Part shown: positions 53,043-63,009 of the stretch, piece by piece
How positions within the stretch are numbered: position 1 is the first letter of the stretch
How the letters are laid out: each line of letters starts with the position of its first letter
Assembly: GCF_934668725.1 (NCBI RefSeq)
Contig: NZ_CAKUOF010000013.1
Location: 55,327-119,326 of the forward strand
DNA: 64,000 nt
Origin: an uncultured Dysgonomonas sp.
GTDB lineage: Bacteria; Bacteroidota; Bacteroidia; Bacteroidales; Dysgonomonadaceae
Reading direction: 5' to 3'
Notes under the pieces: model-generated
What the model was told of the DNA's origin: nothing
Databases searched by the model: none
Seen by the model: only the letters and a program-made list of their open reading frames with translations
Made by a program: the position numbers and the translations under genes

Positions 53043-54435
53043 AAGAATGTATAATTTATCATTTAAAAGTAGAATCGCGTTTAATTATATTATAAGTACA
53101 GCTCTATTGACAGGTGTTGTATTTATGATTATTTATGTTGTGGTAAAAATTAGTGTATCGAATCATCTCGACCAAGATTTGCAGCGTGAAGTTGATAGAC
53201 ATTCAAAAGAAATAGAGGTGAAAGATGGAGCTATCGCTTTACGAAAGCATAAAGAATGGATGGAGCGTGAGCATAATACAGTGGGAGTCGATCCAGTATT
53301 CATTGAATTTCTGAATGCTGAAGGTAAGATTATAGATAAATCTCCTAACCTGAAAGATAGTGAGCTTTTATACACTCCCAATTATCCTGATAATATAGTG
53401 ACGGAGGGTAAACTTGCCGATAAAAAGATAAGACAGGAGCAAATGCCAATATATGAAGATGATGAAATTGCCGGCTATCTGTTAGTAGCTGTATCTATAG
53501 AAGGATCTACAATTGTATTGGAGACTTTGAGGCATATACTTTTGATCTCTTACCCTTTTATTTTGTTAATATTATTTTTGGTCGCTCGAGTTATTGCGGG
53601 TAGAAGCATCAAGCCGATCAATGATATTATCGACACATCGAATGCTATAACCCGTGACAACCTTATTTCACGTATACCTTTGCCGCATAATAAAGATGAA
53701 TTATACATTCTTTCGGATACCATTAACAATCTGCTCGATAGAGTTGAACAGGTTATTGAACGTGAAAAATCGTTTACATCATATGCTTCACACGAATTTC
53801 GTACACCTCTGGCTGTACTTAAAGGTACGCTGGAGGTGTTAATCAGAAAGCCACGAGGACAAGAAGAATACGAAGAGAAAATCAATTACTGTATCAAAGA
53901 AGTGGATAGGTTGAATCATTTAGTGGATGAACTACTTATACTTACACGATATGAGAATCAGAAACTGTCTTTAAAGCTTGAAGAGGTAGCAGTCGAGAAT
54001 TTACTTTCTATTTGCTTAAATCGTTTCTCTGGGCAGATTCAGGATAAAAATATTCAGATACACACAAATGTTATTCCTGTAGATATTAAAGTAAAAACAG
54101 ATACCTATTTATTTTCTACAATTATTAATAATATAGTTTCTAATGCCATAAAGTATTCTGGACAAGGAGGAATAATAAGAGTTAATGTTGCCAAAGAAAA
54201 AAATACTCTGGTTTTTGTTATTAAGGATAATGGTATAGGTATAGCTCACAAGGATCTTGATAAGATATTTGACAAATTCTATCGTTCATATGAGAATGAT
54301 CACCCACAAATAAAAGGTTTCGGATTGGGACTTGCCATTGTAAAACGTTTCTGTGAATTATTACAGATTAAAGTTGAAATAGCCAGCCAAGAAACTAAAG
54401 GAACTGCTATAACATTGGTAATACCTCAATCTTAA
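53035..54435 (+). CDS. Sensor histidine kinase (CusS/CzcS-like)
   Basis: 466 residues with helices at about 18-40 and 168-188 enclosing a periplasmic sensor of about 125 residues rich in His, Glu and Asp (KHKEWMEREHNTVGVDP), suitable for metal sensing. HAMP follows, then the H-box FTSYASHEFRTPLAVL with His253, N-box NIVSNAIKYSG and G-boxes DNGIGIAHKDL and GFGLGLAIVKRF. It is transcribed with its regulator and 58 bp upstream of the czcA-like gene. Confidence 0.93.
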   Translation: MIERMYNLSFKSRIAFNYIISTALLTGVVFMIIYVVVKISVSNHLDQDLQREVDRHSKEIEVKDGAIALRKHKEWMEREHNTVGVDPVFIEFLNAEGKIIDKSPNLKDSELLYTPNYPDNIVTEGKLADKKIRQEQMPIYEDDEIAGYLLVAVSIEGSTIVLETLRHILLISYPFILLILFLVARVIAGRSIKPINDIIDTSNAITRDNLISRIPLPHNKDELYILSDTINNLLDRVEQVIEREKSFTSYASHEFRTPLAVLKGTLEVLIRKPRGQEEYEEKINYCIKEVDRLNHLVDELLILTRYENQKLSLKLEEVAVENLLSICLNRFSGQIQDKNIQIHTNVIPVDIKVKTDTYLFSTIINNIVSNAIKYSGQGGIIRVNVAKEKNTLVFVIKDNGIGIAHKDLDKIFDKFYRSYENDHPQIKGFGLGLAIVKRFCELLQIKVEIASQETKGTAITLVIPQS

Positions 54436-54493
54436 GCAAATCTTAAGCATCATTTTTTAACATAATATTACCTTTACTTAAAAAAAGAGGAAG

Positions 54494-57400
54494 ATGTTAG
54501 AAAAGATTATACGTTTTAGTCTGAATCGCAAACTTATAGTCCTGCTATTTACGCTTGTCATATTTTTTTATGGTATATATTCAGTCTTCAACATACCCAT
54601 AGGTGCTGTACCCGATATAACCAATAATCAGGTACAGGTTATAACTACGTCTACAAAATTATCGACCGAAGATATTGAGCAGTTTATCACCTATCCGATA
54701 GAAATGGAAATGGCAAACTTGCCCGGAGTAAAAGAAATTCGTTCAGTGTCGAAATTCGGTTTATCGGTAGTTACTATCGTGTTCGATGAAGATATGGGAA
54801 CCTATTTGCCTCGTCAGTTGATTGCCGAAAAAATAAAGACTGCTTCCGAGATTATTCCTGATGGTTTTGGTGCTCCCGAGATGGGGCCTATCTCAACGGG
54901 ATTGGGAGAAATTTATCAGTACATACTGGATGTAAAGCCCGAATACAAAGATCGTTACTCGGTAGCCGATCTGCGTACTATTCAAGACTGGATTGTGAAG
55001 CGGCAATTGTCGGGTATTCCGGGGGTTGTAGAGATAAATACATGGGGAGGTTATCTAAAACAATACGAAGTAGCTATTAATCCGTCGCAACTAAAAGCCA
55101 TGGATATAACGACTGGTGAAATTATTACTGCATTAGAGAAAAACAATAGTGTAGCAGGTGGGGCGTACATAGAAAAAGTCAATCAAAGTTATTTTATAAG
55201 GGGAGAAGGAAAAATAAACTCGATAGATGATATCGGGAATATAGTGGTCAAGAATAAAAACGGAGTACCTGTACTGATTAAAGATGTATCGACTGTTCGT
55301 TTTGGTAATGCTAACCGTTTTGGTGCTATTACAGGAAATGGAGAGGGCGAAAAAGTTCTCGGGCAAATAATGATGCTCAAGGGAGCGGATTCGAAAAAAG
55401 TAATTGATGCTGTAAAAAAACGTGTCGATGAAATTCAGCCATCTCTCCCCGAAGGAGTATATATTAATGCCTTTCTGGAACGAAGCGAGCTGGTTGCGAA
55501 AACAACCTTTACGGTAGCCGAAAACCTTATTTTAGGATGTTTGATTGTAATTTTTGTAGTTGTCTTGCTGTTAGGTAACATGCGTTCAGGATTGGTTGTA
55601 GCCTCGGTTATACCCTTATGTTTGCTGTTTGCTATTTCTCTGATGCGGATATTCGGAATAGATGCCAATCTGATGAGTTTAGGGGCTATCGACTTTGGTA
55701 TTATTATAGATGGGGCGGTAATTATTGTCGAATTTATTTCGTTTCAGATAACTTCCAAAGCTAGTATGCTTTCCCATTTGTCTCTAACAGAAAGAAGACG
55801 AGAAATAAGTGAGATAACAGCCGGTAGTGCATCTAAAATGATGAACTCCGCCATTTTCGGGCAACTTATAATTCTTATTGTTTTTATACCTATTCTTTCT
55901 TTATCGGGTGTAGAAGGTAAGATGTTCCGACCGATGGCGCTTACTTTTAGTTTTGCTCTGATTGGAGCGATGATTTTGTGTTTGACTTATGTACCTGTTA
56001 TATCATCGTTGGTACTTAAGCCTCAGGAACAAAGACGCAATTCTATTAGTGCCCGAATTATCAGTTTACTTGTTAAATTATACCTGCCTGTCATAACATT
56101 AGCTCTTAAGCATACCCGGAAAACATTAGCTGCGGCTGTTGGATTGTTGGTTATTGCTCTATTGGTATTTTCGAGAATGGGAGGAGAATTTATACCACAA
56201 TTAGATGAAGGTGATTTCGTAATTCAGCCTGTATTAAAAACCGGAACTTCTTTAAGTAAAACGATAGAAACAACTACTCTGATTGAAAAAACAATTCTGG
56301 ATAAGTTTCCCGAAGTGGATCAAATTGTGAGCCGTATTGGTGCAGCTGAAGTACCTACCGATCCGATGTCGATGGAAGAGAGTGATATTATTGTGAAATT
56401 AAAACCCAAAAGTGAATGGGTTTCGGCAAGTTCGAAAGATGAATTAGCTGACCTTATAAAAAAAGAGTTGGAGATAATACCCAATATGGATATTGAATTT
56501 ACCCAGCCTATTGAAATGCGATTTAATGAATTGATCTCAGGTTCACGTTCGGATGTTGCCGTAAAGATATTTGGCGAAGATTTAGCTGTATTAGCCGAAA
56601 AAGCAGATCAGATAAAGCATGCTATCGCACATGTTGAAGGAGCATCGGATATTATAGTGGAAAAAATAGACGGACTTCCTCAAATGGCTGTTTCTTACGA
56701 CCGTAAGCGAATAGCACAATATGGGTTAAATATATCGGATGTAAATGACATAGTTGCCATGTCTTTTGCCGGACAAACTGTTGGTACGGTATTCGAAGGA
56801 GAGCGCCGTTTCGATTTGGTTGTAAGGATGTCGGACGACTTGCGTAATGATATCGAAGATTTGAAAAACCTCTACGTTCCACTTCCTACCGGCGGACAGG
56901 TTCCTTTGCGCGAATTGGCAGAGGTAGGTTATACCGAAGGTCCTGCGAAAATATCACGTGATGATACTAAGCGTCGTGTAGTGATCGGAATAAATGTTCG
57001 AAGCAGGGATATGGAAAGTGTGGTTAAAGATGTTTCAGAGATAATTAATACTCAAATTAATCTGCCCACAGGCTATTATATTACTTATGGAGGTCAATTC
57101 GAGAATTTACAGAATGCTAAAAACCGTTTGATGATAGCTGTTCCTGTAGCATTGTGTCTTATTTTTATTTTACTGTATTTTGCCTTTGGTTCCCTCAGAG
57201 AAACTATGCTTGTTTTTACAGCTATCCCTTTATCTGCTGTAGGAGGTATCTTATTTCTATGGATGCGGGGTATGCCTTTCAGTATTTCGGCAGGAGTGGG
57301 TTTTATAGCCTTATTTGGTATAGCTGTTTTAAACGGGATTGTATTGATAGAACATTTGAAAGAATTAAGCCATAAGGGAATAAAAAGTATTGACGAATTG

Positions 57401-57628
57401 ATACTGAAAGGGACTATTGACCGTTTGCGCCCCGTGACACTAACAGCAGCAGCGGCAGCCCTGGGTTTTCTTCCGATGGCGATATCTTCTTCCGCAGGGG
57501 CTGAGGTACAACGACCATTGGCTACTGTTGTGATTGGAGGACTTTTTACGGCTACTATGCTGACCATGATTGTATTGCCCGTTCTTTTTAAAATGTTTGA
57601 TAAAAATCTGAGAAATAATGAGAAATAA
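54494..57628 (+). CDS. czcA: Heavy-metal efflux RND inner-membrane pump (CzcA-type)
   Basis: 1044-residue proton-driven pump that expels divalent cations across the envelope with CzcB and CzcC partners. Twelve helices and two large periplasmic loops are visible. The TM4 motif near residues 398-412 reads DFGIIIDGAVIIVEF; the Asp-x5-Asp-x6-Glu pattern (DFGxxxDGAxxxxE) is that of Czc/Cnr-type pumps, and CusA-type Cu/Ag pumps lack the first Asp. Other family blocks: PIGAVPDITNNQVQV, WGGYLKQYEVAINP, MGGEFIPQLDEGDFVI, RPVTLTAAAAALGFLPMA. It overlaps the channel gene by 11 bp. Confidence 0.93.
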   Translation: MLEKIIRFSLNRKLIVLLFTLVIFFYGIYSVFNIPIGAVPDITNNQVQVITTSTKLSTEDIEQFITYPIEMEMANLPGVKEIRSVSKFGLSVVTIVFDEDMGTYLPRQLIAEKIKTASEIIPDGFGAPEMGPISTGLGEIYQYILDVKPEYKDRYSVADLRTIQDWIVKRQLSGIPGVVEINTWGGYLKQYEVAINPSQLKAMDITTGEIITALEKNNSVAGGAYIEKVNQSYFIRGEGKINSIDDIGNIVVKNKNGVPVLIKDVSTVRFGNANRFGAITGNGEGEKVLGQIMMLKGADSKKVIDAVKKRVDEIQPSLPEGVYINAFLERSELVAKTTFTVAENLILGCLIVIFVVVLLLGNMRSGLVVASVIPLCLLFAISLMRIFGIDANLMSLGAIDFGIIIDGAVIIVEFISFQITSKASMLSHLSLTERRREISEITAGSASKMMNSAIFGQLIILIVFIPILSLSGVEGKMFRPMALTFSFALIGAMILCLTYVPVISSLVLKPQEQRRNSISARIISLLVKLYLPVITLALKHTRKTLAAAVGLLVIALLVFSRMGGEFIPQLDEGDFVIQPVLKTGTSLSKTIETTTLIEKTILDKFPEVDQIVSRIGAAEVPTDPMSMEESDIIVKLKPKSEWVSASSKDELADLIKKELEIIPNMDIEFTQPIEMRFNELISGSRSDVAVKIFGEDLAVLAEKADQIKHAIAHVEGASDIIVEKIDGLPQMAVSYDRKRIAQYGLNISDVNDIVAMSFAGQTVGTVFEGERRFDLVVRMSDDLRNDIEDLKNLYVPLPTGGQVPLRELAEVGYTEGPAKISRDDTKRRVVIGINVRSRDMESVVKDVSEIINTQINLPTGYYITYGGQFENLQNAKNRLMIAVPVALCLIFILLYFAFGSLRETMLVFTAIPLSAVGGILFLWMRGMPFSISAGVGFIALFGIAVLNGIVLIEHLKELSHKGIKSIDELILKGTIDRLRPVTLTAAAAALGFLPMAISSSAGAEVQRPLATVVIGGLFTATMLTMIVLPVLFKMFDKNLRNNEK

Positions 57629-58826
57629 TTATAGTATAATACTCGTTTTAACAAGCCTTATTCTGTTAGATACTTCTGCATACAGCCAGAATGCCGATGC
57701 AGAACTCAGCCATCTGATAGAGCAAGCTTTTAATAATAATAAGGGCTTGAAATCGTATCAGTTACAAGTAGAGTCGGCAAAAGCTTATATGGGGACTGCT
57801 TACGATTTTAATAAGACTTCGGTATATTACAATTATGATGAGAACAATATTGCTGCCAATGATAAAGCTCTGCGTGTTTTAGGTGTCGAACAAACCTTTC
57901 TGTTCCCAACTGTATATGCAGCACAACACACTGTTTATAAATCTCAATGGGAGCAAAAGAAAGCGTTATATGAAATAGAAAAAAATAAATTGAGACTTGA
58001 TATATCGCAGCTATACGAACAGATTGTTTACTTACAGAATAAAGAAAAACTTTATATGCATTTGGATACTTTGTATGCTGAGTTTTCGAGGGCAGGTAAC
58101 CGCAGATTCGAATTGGGTGAATCTAACTACCTTGAAAAGATAACGGCAAAGTCAAAGTCAAAGCAGATACATACTACTTTAGTTCAGTTGATAAGCCAAA
58201 AAAGGGCAAGTTACGAGCAATTGAAGGCATTGATTCAAGGTGATGAAATTCCGCAGATAAAGAAAGATGATCTCGAACTGCTATATTTAGACGATCTGAG
58301 TATCGGGCGAGGTCTTCAAACCGAGTATATGGAAAGGGTTAGCCGGACATATCAATCGCAAATGAAATTGCAAAATCATAATTGGTTACCCGATATTAAT
58401 ATTGAACTTTTTACAGGAACCAACAGAGGGTTAGGATATTATCAGAATGGTTTTCAGATTGGTGTATCTATTCCGTTGTTCTTTTCGGGTAATATTGCGA
58501 AAAAGAAAACAGCCAAGCTCGATCTGCTAAGTTGGGAAAATGAACGCAGCAACAAAGAAATAAAAATGGAGCGTTTTTATATGCAAAAGCAAGCAGAATT
58601 GGATCAACATAAGGAGATGGTAAGGTATTATAACGAAAACGGAAAAAATCTATCTCAGGAGATTCTAAAAACAGCCGAAATGAGTTATAAAAATGGCGAA
58701 ATAGACTTTTTCCAATATATTCAAAGTATGGAAAATGTAATTACCATAGAAATTGATTACCTTGAAAGTGTTTTGTCATATAACAAATCTTATTTAGAAC
58801 TGTATTACTTTAATTTTAATGAGTAG
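57618..58826 (+). CDS. czcC: TolC-family outer-membrane channel of metal efflux system (CzcC-like)
   Basis: 402 residues with a signal peptide (about 1-23, ending SAYS). Long helices with OEP-type patterns are visible (SHLIEQAFNNNKGLKSYQLQ, RVLGVEQTFLFPTVYAA, IGVSIPLFFSGNIAKKKTA, MSYKNGEIDFFQYIQSMENV). It begins inside the 3' end of the pump gene, and the adaptor gene follows after 3 bp. Together they form a tripartite cation exporter. Confidence 0.88.
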   Translation: MRNNYSIILVLTSLILLDTSAYSQNADAELSHLIEQAFNNNKGLKSYQLQVESAKAYMGTAYDFNKTSVYYNYDENNIAANDKALRVLGVEQTFLFPTVYAAQHTVYKSQWEQKKALYEIEKNKLRLDISQLYEQIVYLQNKEKLYMHLDTLYAEFSRAGNRRFELGESNYLEKITAKSKSKQIHTTLVQLISQKRASYEQLKALIQGDEIPQIKKDDLELLYLDDLSIGRGLQTEYMERVSRTYQSQMKLQNHNWLPDINIELFTGTNRGLGYYQNGFQIGVSIPLFFSGNIAKKKTAKLDLLSWENERSNKEIKMERFYMQKQAELDQHKEMVRYYNENGKNLSQEILKTAEMSYKNGEIDFFQYIQSMENVITIEIDYLESVLSYNKSYLELYYFNFNE

Positions 58827-58829
58827 AAG

Positions 58830-59963
58830 ATGAAAAAGTATAATTATATATTATCAATTTTAGTAGGATTTGCCTTTATTGCATGTGGCGGAGAGAAAAA
58901 AACGGGAGAAGAACCATCGATGGTCGAAGAAGATAAATCTGTTGTAGTGGTGACACAGGATCAATTCAAGACCATGAACATGGAAATTTCTCCGTTGGTA
59001 GAAAAAGATTTCGATGTGGTTATTAAAGCTTCAGGTAGGATTGATGTTCCACCACAAAAAAGAGCAAAAGTAACTTCTTTTGTTGGAGGCTTTGTGAAGT
59101 CGCTGTCTCATATGGTAGGAGATAAAGTAAGTAAAGGGCAGCCTTTACTTACTTTAGAGAGTCCCGAATATTTAGATATACAACAATCTTATCTTGAAAT
59201 TTTCGGACAGCTGTCTTATCTTAAATCCGAATATGAAAGACAAAGAACCCTTTTTAATGAAAAGATTGCTTCTCAGAAAAAATATTTAGAAGCCGAAAGT
59301 GATTATAAAAAGGCGAAAGCTACCTACGAAAGTCTTCGCCAGAAGTTACGTTTGTTGAATATCAATCCCGAACAAGTAGAGCAAGGCAAGCTGTCTTCAT
59401 CAGTTACTGTTTATGCTCCTATATCAGGAGATATTACGATAATAAATGCGAATATGGGTATGTCTGTATCTCCCAGTGATGTAATAATGGAGATAGTTGA
59501 TACTAAATCTTTGCATTTGGAGTTATCTGTTTTTGAAAAAAATGTATTCGACCTGAAAAATGGTCAAAAGGTAAGATTTATAATACCACAAATTTCATCT
59601 GACGAATTTGAAGCTGTTATATCGCTTATTGGAAAATCGGTTGAAGGTAACGACCGCATTATTACTGTTTATGCGACTTTGGATGATGCAGCCAAGCAAA
59701 AGCTGTTAAGTGGTATGTTTGCCGAAGCACAGATTGTAGCTGACTCTAAAAAGGTATTAAGTGTACCTGTCGATGCTTTGACAAGTGAAGAAAGTAATCA
59801 GTTTTTACTCGTACTCGAGTCTGAAAAAGAAGGCAATTATACTTTTAGAAAAACCCTTGTTAAAACCGGAGAACGGAATGGTGAGTGGGTCGAAGTCCTT
59901 GTTGACAATAATATAAAGGCAGATGCCCGGATATTGGTAAAAGGTGTGTATGATGTGATCTGA
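58830..59963 (+). CDS. czcB: RND periplasmic adaptor lipoprotein (CzcB/CusB-like)
   Basis: 377 residues. The lipobox ends FIAC (Cys19), so it is lipid-anchored. Lipoyl halves (ASGRIDVPPQKRAKVTSFVG, HMVGDKVSKGQPLLTLESPE; APISGDITIINANMGMSV) flank an alpha-hairpin (about 110-170), then a beta-barrel (LHLELSVFEKNVFDLKNGQK) and a membrane-proximal domain (VLSVPVDALTSEES, VKTGERNGEWVEV). It lacks the His-rich N-terminus of some Czc adaptors. Last gene of the operon. Confidence 0.9.
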   Translation: MKKYNYILSILVGFAFIACGGEKKTGEEPSMVEEDKSVVVVTQDQFKTMNMEISPLVEKDFDVVIKASGRIDVPPQKRAKVTSFVGGFVKSLSHMVGDKVSKGQPLLTLESPEYLDIQQSYLEIFGQLSYLKSEYERQRTLFNEKIASQKKYLEAESDYKKAKATYESLRQKLRLLNINPEQVEQGKLSSSVTVYAPISGDITIINANMGMSVSPSDVIMEIVDTKSLHLELSVFEKNVFDLKNGQKVRFIIPQISSDEFEAVISLIGKSVEGNDRIITVYATLDDAAKQKLLSGMFAEAQIVADSKKVLSVPVDALTSEESNQFLLVLESEKEGNYTFRKTLVKTGERNGEWVEVLVDNNIKADARILVKGVYDVI

Positions 59964-60102
59964 TTATATACTGGTGGAGTAGGGTGGCGTCATAAATGTC
60001 TGATATAATATAGTATGTATTCATGTTGATAATTCTTTTAGAATAAAGAAGCGTCTGATAATATGCTTTCATTTTTATTATATTATTTCTACTTAAAATC
60101 TT

Positions 60103-60110
60103 TAACTTTG
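60103..60110 (+). promoter_or_regulatory. -7 element of the AlkZ-like gene
   Basis: TAACTTTG fits TAnnTTTG, 22 bp before the ATG at 60133. The -33 position is AT-rich without TTTG. Confidence 0.45.
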
Positions 60111-60132
60111 AGATTCATCAAACGAAGCCAAA

Positions 60133-61197
60133 ATGAATACATCAGACCTGCTCAACATTCGCCTATATAATCAATTGCTTTCATCTCACAATTTGAAAGA
60201 GCCTCAGGAAATAGTTTCATATATGGGAGCTATGCAGTCTCAAGCACTTGATTTAGCAAAATGGGCTATCGGTGTACGGTTGGAAAACAAAACTCTAAAA
60301 GATGTTGAGGAGGCTTTGAATACAGGAAAAGTAATTCGTACTCATATTCTTCGTCCAACCTGGCATTTTGTTTCGGCGGAAGATATTCATTGGATGTTTG
60401 ATCTTTCCAATCCCCGATTGAAGCCTATTTATCAATCTTATGCAAGGATGCGTGGTGTAGATGAAAAATTTATATATAATACTATTCCTTCCTTGATAAA
60501 AATTCTTGAAGGTAACAAGCATCTTACCAAACAAGAGATAACCGATAATCTTGCATATCAAGATATTATCATTAATGACATCAATGTCCTAAATCAAGTT
60601 ATTCATTATGCCGAAATGGAAGGGCTTGTTATTAATGGTTGTCAAAAAGGAAAGCAGCAATCATTTACCCTATTCGAAGAATTTGCTCCCCGTAAGCAGA
60701 CCCTTTTAAAACAAGAAGCTTTGGAGCGTTTAGCCCGAAAATATTTCATAAGTCATTCTCCGGCAACTATTCACGATTTTGCATGGTGGTCAGGATTATC
60801 CCTTACCGAGTGTAAACAGGCTGTTGATTTTATTAAACATGATTTTGTTTGTGAAACAATCAACGGACGTGTGTTTTGGATGAAGAACGACATCAAAATT
60901 CCGCCAACAGATAATCATTCGGTCTTATTGCTTTCTCCTTTTGATGAATTTGTAGTCAGCTATAAAGATCGTTCTGAAATAATAGAGGGTATTCATTATA
61001 GTAAAGTGATGACAAAAAATGGGTTGTTTTCGCCAACCGTTATGCTCAATGGGGAAATTATTGGTTCGTGGAAGAAAATGACACTGAAAGGGGCTACGAA
61101 AGTAGAATTATCTTTTTTCGAGAAAAAAAACAAGAAAGAACAGGATCTCTTTAAACTGGAAGTGAAAAGAGTGGAGAATTTTTACTCTAAAGGCTAA
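60133..61197 (+). CDS. Winged-helix DNA-binding protein, AlkZ/YcaQ-like (HTH_42)
   Basis: 354-residue cytoplasmic protein of the HTH_42 superfamily, whose characterised members AlkZ and YcaQ/AlkX are DNA glycosylases for interstrand crosslinks or bulky adducts. The N-terminal YMGAMQSQALDLAKWAIGVR carries QSQ (Gln35, Gln37), matching the catalytic QxQ motif described for AlkZ. LRPTWHFVSAEDIHWMFDL and the AWWSGLSLTECKQAVD winged-helix region follow, then LLLSPFDEFVVSYKDR. DNA repair is likely; a transcription factor role is not excluded. Confidence 0.78.
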   Translation: MNTSDLLNIRLYNQLLSSHNLKEPQEIVSYMGAMQSQALDLAKWAIGVRLENKTLKDVEEALNTGKVIRTHILRPTWHFVSAEDIHWMFDLSNPRLKPIYQSYARMRGVDEKFIYNTIPSLIKILEGNKHLTKQEITDNLAYQDIIINDINVLNQVIHYAEMEGLVINGCQKGKQQSFTLFEEFAPRKQTLLKQEALERLARKYFISHSPATIHDFAWWSGLSLTECKQAVDFIKHDFVCETINGRVFWMKNDIKIPPTDNHSVLLLSPFDEFVVSYKDRSEIIEGIHYSKVMTKNGLFSPTVMLNGEIIGSWKKMTLKGATKVELSFFEKKNKKEQDLFKLEVKRVENFYSKG

Positions 61198-61220
61198 AGA
61201 TGTATATCAGAAAGTATATC

Positions 61221-61509
61221 TCATATAGCAAGGAATACAAATACCAGTATTATACTCAAAATTCCACCCAGAAAAGTGATAACAATCAGCTGTTTCATGG
61301 AGAGCTGTTGATATTTCCAGATGTCATAGATAATATATATTGTAAGCGGTAACAGTATATTGATAGTTCTTATTCGTTGGATAAAATTTTCCTCCGAAAA
61401 GAACCACAAATCCTAAAAAGGTAAATAAAGAAACTACTATAATAAACTGGATTGGAGAGACTATGTCAGATGCTTTTTTTAGATGTAAGTCAGTCGAACA
61501 AAACACCAT
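61221..61509 (-). pseudogene. Frameshifted small membrane-protein gene
   Basis: Two overlapping minus-strand frames look like one gene. The first (ATG at 61509) gives a helix, IQFIIVVSLFTFLGFVVLF, then reads into a non-hydrophobic tail. The second, shifted by one base near 61400, continues with SEENFIQRIRTINILLPLTI, then QLIVITFLGGILSIILVFVF, ending at 61221. Removing one T from the TTTT in the overlap would join them into a roughly 95-residue three-helix protein. A real mutation, a sequencing error or programmed frameshifting would all fit. Confidence 0.5.
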
Positions 61510-62040
61510 TTTTATCTATACTTAAAGGAGATTGAAAACACTTAAGGACTTCGGCTGGATTTATTAGATTTTCGTTATTAAATTAAGCCTATCCGGGAAT
61601 TTACTACATTATTTTCTCGTCAAAAAAACACTTATTTATTTTTTATTTCTAATATTTAAAAAAAATACAGTTAAAGGCAAAATAAGTGATCTCTTTGTGT
61701 TAAAAAAATATATCTTTGTTTACTTATTTTAATTTAAATATGACCTGTTCATGTTAAATTAAACATATTTTTAATAAAAACAATCATTAAGTTAGTCCGA
61801 TCAACAATTAACTAACAAAAATATTTATATGCAGTTAATATTTAGCATGATTGTTATGCTATTTGTCCATGCCTTAGCATTCAGGCAAATTAATCCTCTA
61901 CATAATGGATTCCGTTCCTGCGATAAAATAGCCAACCCAACCTTAAAAAAATAACTTAGCCATTAGAGCGTAGCTTTATGAAAAAAGAACATTTATCAGA
62001 TCTAATAGTCCTTATAATTAATAGAATATAATCTACTTTA
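61510..62040. other. 531-bp AT-rich intergenic region with a possible 41-residue ORF
   Basis: Contains TATCTTTG at 61711-61718, a -7-like element, though TTTG upstream is only 13 bp away. An ORF at 61829-61954 (+) would encode 41 residues starting MQLIFSMIVMLFVHALA, which looks like a signal peptide with a short tail containing one Cys; it could be a secreted small protein or a remnant. The remainder is a long leader before the gene at 62041. Confidence 0.35.
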
Positions 62041-63009
62041 ATGAAAAAAATACTGCTGATATGTCTTACTCTATTTAGTATTCCCATCTTTTGTCAAACC
62101 CATACAAATCAAAATGGAATACAAACCTCTGTTATTGGAAATTTCACTGCTAATGGAACACAAGCAAGAAGGTTTGAAATTGCAACTGTTGGTTATAATT
62201 CTTATCATTGGCAACCTGGAGGAGTGATAATTATAGAGTTATTTCATAATAACTATTCAACTGGATATGAGAAGTACTCTGTTGAGATTGGATATGCACA
62301 AGGTGGACAAGGAAGTCCAGAGGTTAAATTAATCGACTCCCAAGGTATAAATCATAATGCTAAAATAACATTAGGTACATCCTATAACTTAGCAACACAG
62401 GAGGGAGGATATATCAATAAAGCCATTCCTGTATATTTGGATATAAGAAACTATAGCCATTATAAGGTTAGGCTTACTTATCTTCATACAAAAGTAACTA
62501 CATTAGCATCACTTAACCAGATTCAAATTAACGAAAGTCCATCACCTATAAATATTCCGGATTTTGTTGTATCTACAATTATTCATGAAGATGTAAATCG
62601 TTCAGGTAATTTAATGATCAGAGGAAATGGAAATCATTTTATTGAAAAAGGTAATGTTGGTATAGGTACGATAACCCCTAAAGCAGCACTAGATGTAGCA
62701 GGAACTGTGAGGGCGAAAGAAGTCAAAGTTGAAATTACCGCTGGAGCCGATCATGTATTTAATAGCGAATATAATTTAAAACCATTATCAGATGTAGAAC
62801 AGTTTATTCAAGAAAATAAACATCTTCCGGAAGTCCCATCGGAAAAGCAAATGCAAGCCGAAGGACTTAATGTGAATGAATTTCAAATAAAGCTTCTTCA
62901 GAAAATAGAAGAACTTACTCTCTATATGATAGATCAGAATAAAGAAATCCAATATATAAAGCAAGAAAACAAAGAATTAAAAGAACAAATAAAAAATCTG
63001 CAACAATAA
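62041..63009 (+). CDS. Secreted tail-fibre-like surface protein with C-terminal coiled coil
   Basis: 322 residues. A signal peptide (about 1-19, ending FCQ) leads to a beta-rich N-terminal domain (about 20-180: RFEIATVGYNSYHWQPGGVI, KVRLTYLHTKVTTLASLN). Then comes the widespread Bacteroidetes motif GNVGIGTITPKAALDVAGTV (about 209-228) and a C-terminal trimerisation-like segment, FIQENKHLPEVPSEKQMQAE plus KIEELTLYMIDQ, ending in a heptad coiled coil. The domain style is shared with phage tail fibres but is common in chromosomal secreted proteins. Function unknown. The stop overlaps the next start (TAATG). Confidence 0.75.
   Translation: MKKILLICLTLFSIPIFCQTHTNQNGIQTSVIGNFTANGTQARRFEIATVGYNSYHWQPGGVIIIELFHNNYSTGYEKYSVEIGYAQGGQGSPEVKLIDSQGINHNAKITLGTSYNLATQEGGYINKAIPVYLDIRNYSHYKVRLTYLHTKVTTLASLNQIQINESPSPINIPDFVVSTIIHEDVNRSGNLMIRGNGNHFIEKGNVGIGTITPKAALDVAGTVRAKEVKVEITAGADHVFNSEYNLKPLSDVEQFIQENKHLPEVPSEKQMQAEGLNVNEFQIKLLQKIEELTLYMIDQNKEIQYIKQENKELKEQIKNLQQ

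Noticed and set aside
54494..59963. Naming the RND system cusABC
   Set aside because: The TM4 DFGIIIDGA motif has the first Asp typical of divalent-cation CzcA pumps and lacking in Cu/Ag CusA.
61694..61718. TTTG and TATCTTTG as a full -33/-7 promoter
   Set aside because: The spacing is 13 bp, clearly shorter than the usual 17-20, so only a lone -7-like element can be claimed.
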